Shown: positions 1 through 8,042 of the stretch, piece after piece
Position numbering within the stretch: position 1 is the stretch's first letter
Layout of the letters: each line of letters opens with the position of its first letter
Assembly: GCA_016699675.1 (NCBI GenBank)
Contig: CP064985.1
Coordinates: forward strand, 2,604,001 to 2,668,000
Origin: Austwickia sp.
GTDB taxonomy: Bacteria > Actinomycetota > Actinomycetes > Actinomycetales > Dermatophilaceae
DNA: 64,000 nucleotides
Direction: 5' to 3'
Notes under the pieces: model-generated
What the model saw: the letters and a program-made list of their open reading frames with translations, nothing else
The model's database searches: none
What the model was told of the DNA's origin: nothing
Position numbers and translations under genes: made by a program

Positions 1-416
1 GCCGCGCGGGTGCTCCCGATGCCCGCGACCTCCATCTGGTAGCCGACCGGCCGGAACGCGTCGACGGCTTTGCCGGCCGCCCTGCGCATGCCGGTGCTGA
101 CCGACCGGGCCCCGGACTGGACGGCGGCGGCCGTCTTGCCCGGCGCGTCCGCGACAAACTGCTGAAGATCCAAGCGGACGTAGTTCGCGTTGCGGGCCGC
201 GGTGAGGGCCTTTGTCACCGCGGGCTTGTCGAGGACGACGTCCACCTTCGCCATCCCGGCGGCGACCTTGGCCGTGCCGGCCACCTTCATGGCGGACGCC
301 AGATCGGCCACCCGTGCCGAGCTCGTCGGCGCCAGCCGGGTCACCCCGGCCAGGCCCGCCCGCAACGTGCCGCGCAACGCCCCGGATGGGGCGGTCTTCA
401 CGGCGCCGACGCCTAG

Positions 417-1354
417 GGCGTGTCTGACAAAGGGTTCGTGGCTGGGCTGCCAGTCTGGCTGGCATGTCGCGGTTTCAGATGCTCTCGGATGCTCAGTGGT
501 CGCTGATCGAGGACATGCTGCCCGGACCCACGGGTCGGCGTGGCCGCCCGTTTGCGCCGGCCAGGTTGATGGTCGAGGCGATCATCTACCGGTACCGGTG
601 CGGGATCGCCTGGCGGGATCTGCCCGAGGTGTTCGGGCCGTGGCAGACGGTGTGGACCTGGCACCACCGGATGGCCATGGACGGCACCTGGGATGCCGTG
701 AGCACCCAGCTGACCGCGGCGGCCGAGGCGGCGGGGTTGATCGACTGGTCGCTGTCGGTGGACTCCACGATCGCCCGAGCCCACCAGCACGCCACGAACA
801 CGACCCGGCTCACGGGGGGCTGGATCGAATTACACGAATCCCCACCACGAGCCGCCTGATCACGGCATCGGCCGCTCCCGTGGCGGGCTGTCCACCAAGA
901 TCCACCAGTTGGTCGACGGTCACGGGTTACCGCTGGTCACCGCGATCACCCCGGGCCAAGACGGGGACTGCCCGATGCTGGTGCCGCTGCAGGCCCAACT
1001 GCGCGTCCCCCGCGCCGTCGGCCGGCCCCGGACCCGGCCGGTCGCGGTGCGCGGTGATAAGGCCTATTCCTCCCGGGCCAACCGCGCCCACCTGCGCGCC
1101 CGGCGGATCAAGGCGGTCATCCCCGAGCCTGCCGACCAGCAGCGTCACCGGCGTCGTCGTGGCTCGCGTGGGGGACGCCCGGTGGCTTTGGACCGCGCCG
1201 ACTCCACGAACCGCAACGTCATTGAGCGGCGCTACTGCCACCTCAAGCAGTGGCGCGGCCTGGCCACCAGGTACGACAAACACGCGCTGCTCTACCGCGC
1301 CGCCGTGGTCCTCAACGGCGTCATCGCCTGGACCCGCCTTTTGTCAGACACGCC
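417..1354 (+). mobile_element. IS5-family (IS427-like) insertion sequence, 938 bp
   Basis: Terminal inverted repeats GGCGTGTCTGACAAA (417-431) and its complement (1340-1354) match over 15 of 15 bases. The element is flanked by a duplicated CTAG (413-416 and 1355-1358). Inside are two overlapping frames that together make a DDE transposase. Short size, a two-frame transposase and a CTAG target are typical of the IS427 group of IS5. It sits inside a minus-strand gene whose frame is restored by precise excision, so the insertion looks recent. Confidence 0.93.
464..859 (+). CDS. IS5-family transposase, N-terminal frame (orfA)
   Basis: 131 residues. It starts MSRFQMLSDAQW and carries the DUF4096-like N-terminal region of IS5 transposases (RGRPFAPARLMVEAIIYRYR, then GIAWRDLPEVFGPWQTVW). 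The first catalytic Asp is in the SVDSTIARAHQHA segment. The frame ends at TGA 857-859, directly where the continuing sequence is found in the next frame, so full-length transposase needs a +1 (or -2) shift at about 855-858. Confidence 0.88.
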   Translation: MSRFQMLSDAQWSLIEDMLPGPTGRRGRPFAPARLMVEAIIYRYRCGIAWRDLPEVFGPWQTVWTWHHRMAMDGTWDAVSTQLTAAAEAAGLIDWSLSVDSTIARAHQHATNTTRLTGGWIELHESPPRAA

Positions 1355-1358
1355 CTAG
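858..1358 (+). CDS. IS5-family transposase, C-terminal frame (orfB)
   Basis: The frame continues orfA with DHGIGRSRGGLSTKIHQLVD, a segment typical of IS5 transposases. The second catalytic Asp lies in RGDKAYSS and the Glu in NVIERRYCHLKQW, completing the DDE triad. No good independent start is evident at the junction (TTG at 909 is one option), so it is probably expressed by frameshifting from orfA. The stop TAG (1356-1358) lies in the duplicated CTAG target, not inside the element. Confidence 0.85.
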   Translation, partial: DHGIGRSRGGLSTKIHQLVDGHGLPLVTAITPGQDGDCPMLVPLQAQLRVPRAVGRPRTRPVAVRGDKAYSSRANRAHLRARRIKAVIPEPADQQRHRRRRGSRGGRPVALDRADSTNRNVIERRYCHLKQWRGLATRYDKHALLYRAAVVLNGVIAWTRLLSDTP

Positions 1359-1493
1359 GGCGACCCACCCGTTGCGGATGGTGCTGGCTCGTTCCGAGAT
1401 GGTCGTCTCGACCTTCATCAGGGCCTTGGCGGCAGCTCGCACCTCCGAGCCCCGATCCAGCTCGGGGAGCTTGTCCTCCATCGTCTGCGTCTC

Positions 1494-1865
1494 CTACCTG
1501 GTCGCGCCGCCAGGGCCCGCCCGGCCAGGCAGGTCGTCGGGGTAGTTCGCCAGCGTCGCGTTCCGCTGCGCCGTCTGCGCCATCTCGACCTGACCGTGGG
1601 AGTAGGCGTTGATGGCCGTCGCCGTCCCCTGGATCGCCGAGTTGGTATGCCCGAAGACGCCCTTGAGCTGGGGCGTGGCGTCCCTTTCGAGGTAGCCGCC
1701 CAGCGCCTGGACGACCTTCGGGCTGTGGGTGAGTGCGGCCTCGCAGCCACCCAGGGCGGCCGTCAGCGCCGGAACGTCGACCTTCTCGTATCCGTCCGCG
1801 GCCGTCAGGGCCTTCTTTACGACGCCCATCGCGGCCGGGTACTCAATGTCCCAGGTCAGCGCCAT
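1494..1865 (-). CDS. Small WXG-cassette protein (resembles DUF6507)
   Basis: 123 residues, starting MALTWDIEYPAAMG. It has no signal peptide or membrane segment and is predicted mostly helical, with the overall look of small ESAT-6-like partner proteins. I recall similar proteins as DUF6507, but this could not be checked. It lies between a WXG100-like gene upstream (14 nt gap) and the IS-split gene downstream (12 nt gap), as the third gene of a four-gene minus-strand cassette. The likely role is partner or chaperone for a type VII-type secreted protein, inferred from context only. Confidence 0.7.
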   Translation of the reverse strand: MALTWDIEYPAAMGVVKKALTAADGYEKVDVPALTAALGGCEAALTHSPKVVQALGGYLERDATPQLKGVFGHTNSAIQGTATAINAYSHGQVEMAQTAQRNATLANYPDDLPGRAGPGGATR

Positions 1866-1879
1866 GTCTATCGCACCCG

Positions 1880-2188
1880 TCAGCCGATCGCCTCGACCGC
1901 GCCGCGGGCGCGGCCCTGGGCGGCGGTGGCCGTCTCGTCATTGCGGGTCAGGGTGGACTTGACGAGGTCGATGATGGTGCGCACCTCGTGGCTCGCGTTC
2001 TTCCAGCGCAGCTCGACGGACTGGTATTGCTCCGAGACCCCGTCGGCCTGGAAGTCGGCCATCGCGGCGGCGACCTGCCGGTCGCGTTCGGCGATGAGAG
2101 TCTCGAGTCGGGCGACGATGCCGGCGATGTCGCCCTGCACGGTGCCGGAGACGCCGGTGTCGAAGGAGATGCGGTCGGTGCTGGCCAT
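1880..2188 (-). CDS. WXG100-like (ESAT-6 superfamily) protein
   Basis: 102 residues from ATG at 2188. The size, the helix-turn-helix hairpin pattern and the tryptophan at about residue 62 (RWKNAS, in the position of the WXG turn) fit the WXG100 family of small type VII secretion substrates. The turn reads W-K-N, so the usual glycine is replaced. The second half has the heptad-like IIDLVKSTL segment. It is preceded by a second small protein of similar type (2236-2571), and the two probably form a heterodimer. Longer upstream starts in the same frame run across that gene and are unlikely. Confidence 0.75.
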   Translation of the reverse strand: MASTDRISFDTGVSGTVQGDIAGIVARLETLIAERDRQVAAAMADFQADGVSEQYQSVELRWKNASHEVRTIIDLVKSTLTRNDETATAAQGRARGAVEAIG

Positions 2189-2235
2189 GATTCGGAGGGT
2201 CCTCTCGCGCGGCGGTAGGGGTGGATGCGGCGGCG

Positions 2236-2571
2236 TCAGCGGCGCGAGCGGAAGTTGGCGGCGTCGAAGTTGGCCTGGGCCTGAGCGGAGGTGGCGTTGT
2301 CGGCCGCCTCGGCGTCCCCTGTCTTGAATGCGGTGTCCATGCCGCCCTGCCCGGTGAGGATCGCCGCCAGGGAGTCGTTGAGGTCTGCGCTGACCTGATC
2401 GGTGCGGACCTTGAACGCATCGAACGCGGCGCGGCCGGCGCCGTTGAACCTGCCCTCCAGGGGCTCGGCGGAGGCCACCAACGACTTCACCAGGGCGCCC
2501 AGGTCCTCGTGGGACCCCGAGGTGCCCTGCTGCAGGGTGGCCAGGATGTCCTGACCCATGTCGAACTTCAT
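2236..2571 (-). CDS. WXG100-like (ESAT-6 superfamily) protein
   Basis: 111 residues from ATG at 2571. The predicted helical hairpin has the turn RFNGAGRAAFDAF around residues 41-53, in which F-N-G takes the place of W-X-G. The following AAFDAF is the usual aromatic continuation of WXG100 proteins. The C-terminal third is Ala/Asp/Gln-rich and may be a flexible export tail. It is the first gene of the minus-strand cassette, with the second WXG100-like gene 47 nt downstream. No EccC-type ATPase or other secretion machinery lies in the window, so the export route would have to be encoded elsewhere. Confidence 0.72.
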   Translation of the reverse strand: MKFDMGQDILATLQQGTSGSHEDLGALVKSLVASAEPLEGRFNGAGRAAFDAFKVRTDQVSADLNDSLAAILTGQGGMDTAFKTGDAEAADNATSAQAQANFDAANFRSRR

Positions 2572-2866
2572 GCCGTTCCCCCATCTCGGTCGATCCTGCG
2601 GCGCGGCTGCCGCGGCGGAGGGGGCGCCGATCGCGCACGGAGCGGCACATCGTCCCCCGACGTGTGTCCGTAGGCAATCACGGCTCTGACCTGCGGCGCA
2701 ACCGCTCCGACGAGCTGTTTCGCGGCGCTCGCGGATACCCCACGGGCGCAGCAGGATTCGCCGCGCGCCCGGGGCGGCGAGAGTGGCTCGCGACTCGCCG
2801 CACGTATCCTCGCGAAAGACTCGGCGTCGCGCGGCGCCGACGGGAGGGCATCGCGGGAGGGGCACG

Positions 2867-4246
2867 ATGGCGGAGGATTGGCTCGTCCGGGGGCCGAGGC
2901 TCGTGGACTTCTCCGACATCGTCGGCGCCCTCGCCGAGGTCGACGGCCAATTGCTCGTCCGCGCCGACGCAGCCCAGCGCAACGTCGTGGTCGTCGACGA
3001 CGACGAGGCGCCGCTGGTGTGGATCGGGCTGCCGCGCCGGCTCGCTCAGGCGCCGTACGACGCGGTCCGGCTCGGCCTCCCCGACGCGGAGCGTGCCGAC
3101 CTGGACCACTGGACGGAGGCCACGGGGGCGGTGGCCGGCCGCCCCCGGCGTACCGGTCCCACTGGCGCCGCCCTCGTGGCTGCCGTCGCGCAGGCGCTGG
3201 CCACCGGGACGGGGGGCCGCGCGGACCGCCTCTCGGCGGCGCCGCGCTCTCCCCACGCGGCGACCCCTGGCGAGTCGGCCCCCGCCGACGGCCCGCCCGA
3301 CTGCCCCTGCGACATCGTGGGGGAGCCCACCGCGATCCTGCTCTCCTCGCGCGCGACGGTGCAGCTCACGGGGTGGCTCATCGAGGCCCTGTCGTGGGCG
3401 CAGCGGGCCGGCCTGGCCCCGGTGTTGCTCACGCCCACGGGTACCCGCCTCACCCGGGCTGCGCTGGACTTCGTCGTCGGCGTCGGCGGCCGCTGGGTCG
3501 TGGCCGACGACCAGGACGCCTTCATGGATGGCAACACCGCGGTCCCCCTCGACTGGGACGGTGCGCAGTTCGTGGCCACGGGAACGGAGCCAATCCCGGC
3601 GTCGCCAGAGGTCTGGACCGTCTGCGTGGAGGGGCAGCTGCGGCACCCGTACGACGCCGACGTGCGCATCGGCACCGCCGCGACGGCGCTCGCCGCTGCG
3701 GTCGGCCTGCCCGCACCCATGGCCCTTGGGGGCCTCGAGCCGGCCGAGCGGGAGTGGGACCCAGACCTCCTCACCGAGCGCGCGGCCGCGGCCTCGCCGG
3801 AGGCGTTCACGGCCAGCATCCAGGGCGACCGGATGCAGGGGCAGATCGTCGTCCAACCGCAGCCCGCCTGGATCGGCGAAGACATCACCCTGTGGGCCGA
3901 GGAGGCGGCCTGCGCGGTTCCACCGGACGAGGAGATCGCTGCGGCCGGCCGGGCGGCGGGCGTCCGCCACCTGGTGGTCTCCCGCGCTCTCGCGGGGCCC
4001 TATGCCGATGTGGTGGCGGGGGTGTCCGCTCCGGCCGTACCGCTGCTCCTCCGCACCCACCTCGACGACACCGTCGCCGACCCCGAGCGGCTGGCCGACG
4101 TGCTCGCCGGCCTCGGCGAGCGCGCGCACATCGAGCCGGCCGCGACGGGGGACGTGCTCGTGGTGGCGTTCGCGGCGGAGGGGGATGTGGCGGCTCGGGA
4201 GCTGACCGCGGTACGTCGGGTGCTGGCTGGCGACCCGAGCGCGTGA
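2867..4246 (+). CDS. DUF6177-like protein of unknown function
   Basis: 459 residues. ATG at 2867 follows GGGAGGGG with a good spacing, which favours it over an in-frame start at 2783. No signal peptide or membrane helices are seen. The most conserved-looking part is around residues 165-205 (LTGWLIEALSWAQRAGLAPV followed by LLTP and RLTRAALDFVV), which resembles actinobacterial DUF6177 proteins as I remember them. A Pro/Ala-rich linker lies near residues 120-148. It is transcribed away from the WXG100 cassette, with a 295-nt divergent gap. Such proteins occur near type VII secretion genes, so a role in that system is possible but unproven. Confidence 0.7.
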   Translation: MAEDWLVRGPRLVDFSDIVGALAEVDGQLLVRADAAQRNVVVVDDDEAPLVWIGLPRRLAQAPYDAVRLGLPDAERADLDHWTEATGAVAGRPRRTGPTGAALVAAVAQALATGTGGRADRLSAAPRSPHAATPGESAPADGPPDCPCDIVGEPTAILLSSRATVQLTGWLIEALSWAQRAGLAPVLLTPTGTRLTRAALDFVVGVGGRWVVADDQDAFMDGNTAVPLDWDGAQFVATGTEPIPASPEVWTVCVEGQLRHPYDADVRIGTAATALAAAVGLPAPMALGGLEPAEREWDPDLLTERAAAASPEAFTASIQGDRMQGQIVVQPQPAWIGEDITLWAEEAACAVPPDEEIAAAGRAAGVRHLVVSRALAGPYADVVAGVSAPAVPLLLRTHLDDTVADPERLADVLAGLGERAHIEPAATGDVLVVAFAAEGDVAARELTAVRRVLAGDPSA

Positions 4247-4255
4247 CGCACGTCG

Positions 4256-5878
4256 TTAGTGGTCGCCGCCGGCCATCAGCCGGCCGATCTCGGTGCGGTC
4301 CGCCGTCTCGGGGTCCATCTCCGCGACGACCTTGCCGGCGTGGATCACTGCGATGCGGTCCGAGAGCGACAGGATCTCGTCGAGCTCGGCGGACACGAGC
4401 AGCACGGCCGCGCCCGCGTCGCGGGCCTCGACGATGCGCCGGTGGATGAACTCGATCGAGCCCACGTCGACGCCGCGGGTCGGCTGCGCCGCCAGCAGCA
4501 GCCTCGGCCGGGTGCTCATCTCGCGCGCCACCACGACCTTCTGCTTGTTGCCGCCGGACAGGCTGGCGGCGGGCAGATCCCCGGACGGCGTACGGATGTC
4601 GAACTCGCCGATCCATCGCTCCGCGTTCTCCCTGATCGCCCCCCGGTCCCGCACGAAGCCATTGGCGAACTCGCCTTCGTCGTACCGGTTGAGCACCAGG
4701 TTGTCCGCGATCGAGTAGGTCGCCACCAGGCCGTGCTTCTCCCGGTTCTCGGGGATGTGGCCCATCCCGGCCCGGTGCGTGTCGCGCGGATCGGCCTTCG
4801 TGATGTCCCGGCCCAGCAGGGTCAGCGAGCCCGACTCGGCCCGCCGCATCCCGGCGATGGCCTCGACGAGTTCGCGCTGGCCGTTGCCCTCGACGCCGGC
4901 GACGCCGACAATCTCCCCCTCGCGCACGGTGAGGCTGAACCCGTCCACGGCGGGCAGCTTGCGGTCGTCCCGGACGTGCAGGTCGCGGACGGTCAGCACC
5001 TCCTCACCGAGCTTCGGCTCGGCCTTGTCGACGCGCAGCACGACGCTGCGCCCGACCATGAGCTGGGCCAGGCCGGCCGCGTCGACGTCGGCCGCCCGGA
5101 CCTCGCCGACGACGGCGCCGCGGCGGAGCACGTACACGCGGTCGGCGACGGCCAGGACCTCGCGCAGCTTGTGCGTGATGAACACGATCGAGGTGCCCCG
5201 ATCGGCCAGTTCCCGCATCACGGCGAGCAGCTCGTCGGTCTCCTGCGGGGTGAGGACCGCCGTCGGCTCGTCCAGGATCAGCAGCTTGACCTCGCGGGAG
5301 AGCGCCTTGACGATCTCCACGCGCTGCTGGGTGCCCACCGGCAGGTCCTCGATGACAGCGTCCGGGTCCACGTCCAGGCCGTGCCGGCTGGAGATGTCCC
5401 GGACCAGCCGCCGCGCGGCGGCCATGTCCAGCGATCCGCCCTGGATGGGCTCGTGCCCGAGGATGACGTTCTCCGCCACGGTCATGACGGGCACGAGCTG
5501 GAAGTGCTGGTGCACCATCCCGATGCCGCGCCGGATCGCGTCGGTGGGGTCCTTGATCCGGGCCTGGTCGCCGCCCACGACGATCGTCCCGGAGTCGGGC
5601 GTGACGAGCCCGAAGATCTGCTTGACCAGCGTCGACTTGCCGGCGCCGTTCTCGCCGAGGAGCGCGACGATCTCGCCGCGGTCCACGTGCATGGAGATGT
5701 CGTCGTTGGCCCGGACCGAGCCGTACACCTTCGTCAGGCCGGTGATCTCCAGGAGGCGCTCGCGAGCGGGAGCGCCGGGCGAGTCGGGCGAGTCGGGCGA
5801 GTCGGGAGTGCCGGGCGCGGCTGCCGTGGAGCGCGGCGATCCCGCCGGTACGTCGGGTGCCGCGGACGATCCGGTCAT
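4256..5878 (-). CDS. Nucleoside/simple-sugar ABC transporter ATP-binding protein (two ABC domains)
   Basis: 540 residues. An N-terminal linker of about 40 residues holds a triple SPD repeat, then come two fused ABC domains as in RbsA/NupA/YufO proteins. The first has a full Walker A (GENGAGKS, about 75-82), the divergent signature LPVGTQQRVEI and Walker B LLILDEPTAVL. The second has a degenerate Walker A (GVEGNGQREL), a canonical LSGGNKQKVVV signature and a Walker B reading LLAAQPTRGVDVG, which lacks the usual Glu; such asymmetry is normal in this family. Its ATG (5878) overlaps the permease stop by 4 nt (ATGA). It powers the importer encoded by the three upstream genes. Confidence 0.93.
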   Translation of the reverse strand: MTGSSAAPDVPAGSPRSTAAAPGTPDSPDSPDSPGAPARERLLEITGLTKVYGSVRANDDISMHVDRGEIVALLGENGAGKSTLVKQIFGLVTPDSGTIVVGGDQARIKDPTDAIRRGIGMVHQHFQLVPVMTVAENVILGHEPIQGGSLDMAAARRLVRDISSRHGLDVDPDAVIEDLPVGTQQRVEIVKALSREVKLLILDEPTAVLTPQETDELLAVMRELADRGTSIVFITHKLREVLAVADRVYVLRRGAVVGEVRAADVDAAGLAQLMVGRSVVLRVDKAEPKLGEEVLTVRDLHVRDDRKLPAVDGFSLTVREGEIVGVAGVEGNGQRELVEAIAGMRRAESGSLTLLGRDITKADPRDTHRAGMGHIPENREKHGLVATYSIADNLVLNRYDEGEFANGFVRDRGAIRENAERWIGEFDIRTPSGDLPAASLSGGNKQKVVVAREMSTRPRLLLAAQPTRGVDVGSIEFIHRRIVEARDAGAAVLLVSAELDEILSLSDRIAVIHAGKVVAEMDPETADRTEIGRLMAGGDH

Positions 5879-6882
5879 GAGCCTTCTCCCTTCACGAACG
5901 GCGTACCCTCCGCCGCCGGCGCCCGGACCCGGCCCGCCGCGACCGCGAGGACCACGAGTGTGAGCACGTAGGGGAGCAGGTTGACGAACTGCTGCGGGAT
6001 GTCGACCACCCGGTCGGCCTGCAGCTGGGACGCGATCCCGGAGGTGAGCCCGAAGAACAGCGCCGCCGCGAGGGCCCGGCCAGGGAACCAGGCGCCGAAG
6101 ATCATGATCGCGAGGGCGAGGAAGCCCTTGCCGGCGCTCATCCCGCGCTCGAAGGTGCTGGTCTGCTCCATCGACAGGTAGACCCCCGCGGCGCCCGCGA
6201 GCAGCCCCGCGAAGGTGGTGTTGATCAGCCGCATCCGGTTGACGTTGATGCCGGCGGTGTCGGCGGCGGTCGGGTACTCGCCGATCGCGCGGGTGCGCAG
6301 CCCCCAGCGGGTCCGGAACAGGGCGTACGACAGCCCGGCCACGGCCAGCAGGGTGAACAAGGCGATCACGCCGCCGCGGAAGAACACCGGGCCGATCAGC
6401 GGGATCTTGCTCAGCAGCGGAATCTCGAAGGTCGGCATCGCCACCGGCAGGGCCTTGCCCTGCACGTAATAGAACGAGGTGATGCCGGTCGCGACGATGT
6501 TGAGCACCACGCCGGCGATGATCTGGTCCATCTGGAACTTCACGGCCACCCAACCGAGGAAGGCCCCCATCGCCAGCCCGGTGAGGACCCCGGCGAGCAG
6601 CCCGATCCAGACCGACCCGGTGGCGGCGGCGGTGAAGAAGCCCGCGAACGCCGAGGCCAGGATCTGCCCCTCGATGCCGATGTTGACGATGCCCGAGCGC
6701 TCCCCGACGATGCCGGTCAGGGCGCCGAGCACCAGCGGGATCGAGAAGCTCCAGGCGAACCGCAGGATAGAGGTGGCCTTGGTGCCGTCCACGGCGTACC
6801 AGGCGAAGCCGATCACCAGGACCGCCGCGAGGATCAGGAGCATCATGCGGTTCTTGCGGACCGCGTCCAGGAGATCGTTCAC
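5875..6882 (-). CDS. Nucleoside ABC transporter permease (YufQ/NupC-like)
   Basis: 335 residues from GTG at 6882, which overlaps the preceding permease stop in a GTGA junction. It is a BPD_transp_2-type membrane protein with about nine hydrophobic segments and the family hallmarks GERSGIVNIGIEGQIL (substrate-path region near residues 60-75), GEYPTAADTAGI and GAWFPGRALAAALFFGLTSG. It forms the heterodimeric channel with the other permease and is energised by the adjacent ATPase. The likely substrates are purine or pyrimidine nucleosides, judging from family and from the BMP-type binding protein in the same operon. Confidence 0.92.
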   Translation of the reverse strand: MNDLLDAVRKNRMMLLILAAVLVIGFAWYAVDGTKATSILRFAWSFSIPLVLGALTGIVGERSGIVNIGIEGQILASAFAGFFTAAATGSVWIGLLAGVLTGLAMGAFLGWVAVKFQMDQIIAGVVLNIVATGITSFYYVQGKALPVAMPTFEIPLLSKIPLIGPVFFRGGVIALFTLLAVAGLSYALFRTRWGLRTRAIGEYPTAADTAGINVNRMRLINTTFAGLLAGAAGVYLSMEQTSTFERGMSAGKGFLALAIMIFGAWFPGRALAAALFFGLTSGIASQLQADRVVDIPQQFVNLLPYVLTLVVLAVAAGRVRAPAAEGTPFVKGEGS

Positions 6883-8027
6883 GCCAGGCCTCCCGTCTCG
6901 GGCGCGGACACCGGGGTGCTCACCGGGGCCTCCGCGCGGTGCCGGAACAGCAGCTTGGCCAGGATCGGGATGGACACCAGCAGCAGCGTGATCGCCAGCA
7001 GCATGTCGACGACCTCGGGCTGGATCCCGGTGTCGAACTGCAGGTTGGAGGCGCCCGCGCGCAGGGTCCCCACCAGCAGCGCGGCGGGGATCGTGCCGAG
7101 GGGGTTGCCCCGCGCGAGCAGGGCGATGGTGATGCCGTCGAAGCCGAGGCCGGCGTTGAACCCGCTCTCGTAGCGGTGCGTGACGCCGAGGGTCTCGATG
7201 ACGCCGCCGAGGCCGGCGAAGCCACCGGCCAGGACCATGCCGAGGACGGTGGTGCGGCCGAGGTTCATGCCGGCGTACGTCGCGGCGTTGGGGTTCTCGC
7301 CCACGGTCCGGAAACGGAAGCCCAGCGTGGTGCGGGACAGCATCCACGCGACGGCCACCGCGAACAGGACCGCCAGCGGGAAGCCGATCGGGACGATCCC
7401 CAGGTTCGGCAGCATGGCCCCCTCCGCGATCTCCGGGGTGCGGGGGATGACCTGGCCGGGCTCCTTCATCGGCCCGGAGATGAAGTAGTCGATGAGCCCC
7501 GCAGCGATCGAGTTCAGCATGATCGTGCTGATGACTTCGTGGACGTTGCGGGTGGCCTTGAGCAGGCCGGCGGTGGCCGCCCACAGCCCGCCCGCGAGGA
7601 CGCCCACCAGCAGCGCCACCAGCACGAGCAGCGGTCCCGGCAGGTCCGCGTAGCGGTAGCCGACGTACGCCGTCGCCAGGCCACCGAGGATGAGCTGGCC
7701 CTGCGCGCCGATGTTGAACAGTCCGACCTTGAGCGGGATCGCGACCGCCAGGCCGGTGAGGATCAGCGGGGTCGCCTTCTGCAGGGTGCGCAGGATCCCG
7801 TCCGGGGTCAGCCAGGCGGAGGAGAAGAGGGATTGATAGGCGTACGTCGGGTTGACCCCCTGCGCCCGGATCAAGATCGCGCCGACGGCGAAGGCGACGG
7901 CCAATGCCAGGACGGGCACGAGGAGGGACTGGAACCGGGCCAGGGCGGCCAGCGGCCCGCCGCCCTGCGAGGGGGCGGCGGGCCGAGCAGTGGCGTGCGC
8001 CGGGCCGTCGGACTTGACCTCCGACAT
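6879..8027 (-). CDS. Nucleoside ABC transporter permease (YufP/NupB-like)
   Basis: 382 residues, the larger of the two permeases. A hydrophilic N-terminus of about 33 residues is followed by roughly ten membrane segments. The motif GLFNIGAQGQLILGG (about 100-115) is typical of the first permease of nucleoside importers, and GENPNAATYAGMN is the coupling-loop-like segment. It starts 15 nt after the stop of the binding-protein gene and overlaps the second permease by 4 nt. The four-gene set is therefore one minus-strand operon in the order binding protein, permease, permease, ATPase. Confidence 0.92.
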   Translation of the reverse strand: MSEVKSDGPAHATARPAAPSQGGGPLAALARFQSLLVPVLALAVAFAVGAILIRAQGVNPTYAYQSLFSSAWLTPDGILRTLQKATPLILTGLAVAIPLKVGLFNIGAQGQLILGGLATAYVGYRYADLPGPLLVLVALLVGVLAGGLWAATAGLLKATRNVHEVISTIMLNSIAAGLIDYFISGPMKEPGQVIPRTPEIAEGAMLPNLGIVPIGFPLAVLFAVAVAWMLSRTTLGFRFRTVGENPNAATYAGMNLGRTTVLGMVLAGGFAGLGGVIETLGVTHRYESGFNAGLGFDGITIALLARGNPLGTIPAALLVGTLRAGASNLQFDTGIQPEVVDMLLAITLLLVSIPILAKLLFRHRAEAPVSTPVSAPETGGLA

Positions 8028-8042
8028 CGGATGCGGCCCGGC

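Larger units (their letters stand above)
1..1481 (-). pseudogene. Large WXG-cassette gene interrupted by an IS5-family element (3' end outside window)
   Basis: The start ATG lies at 1481, 12 nt past the stop of the preceding gene, so translation is probably coupled. After 43 codons the frame enters the insertion sequence at 417-1354 and stops at once. If the element and one CTAG copy are removed, the frame continues without a break from 412 to the window edge, giving at least 179 codons. The restored product is Ala/Val/Lys-rich and largely helical, beginning MEDKLPELDRGSEV, with a possible hydrophobic stretch around residue 40. I do not recognise a family. Its place behind two WXG100-like genes suggests a secreted effector or partner protein, which is inference. 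In its present state it should be non-functional beyond residue 43. Confidence 0.72.

Noticed and set aside
190..1545. 451-codon plus-strand frame crossing the IS5 ends
   Set aside because: Its middle is the orfB frame of the transposase, but both ends are antisense to the interrupted gene and have no homology.
1..4246. Complete type VII secretion system
   Set aside because: No EccC/EssC ATPase, EccD, EccB or mycosin gene is in the window; only substrate-like genes are present.
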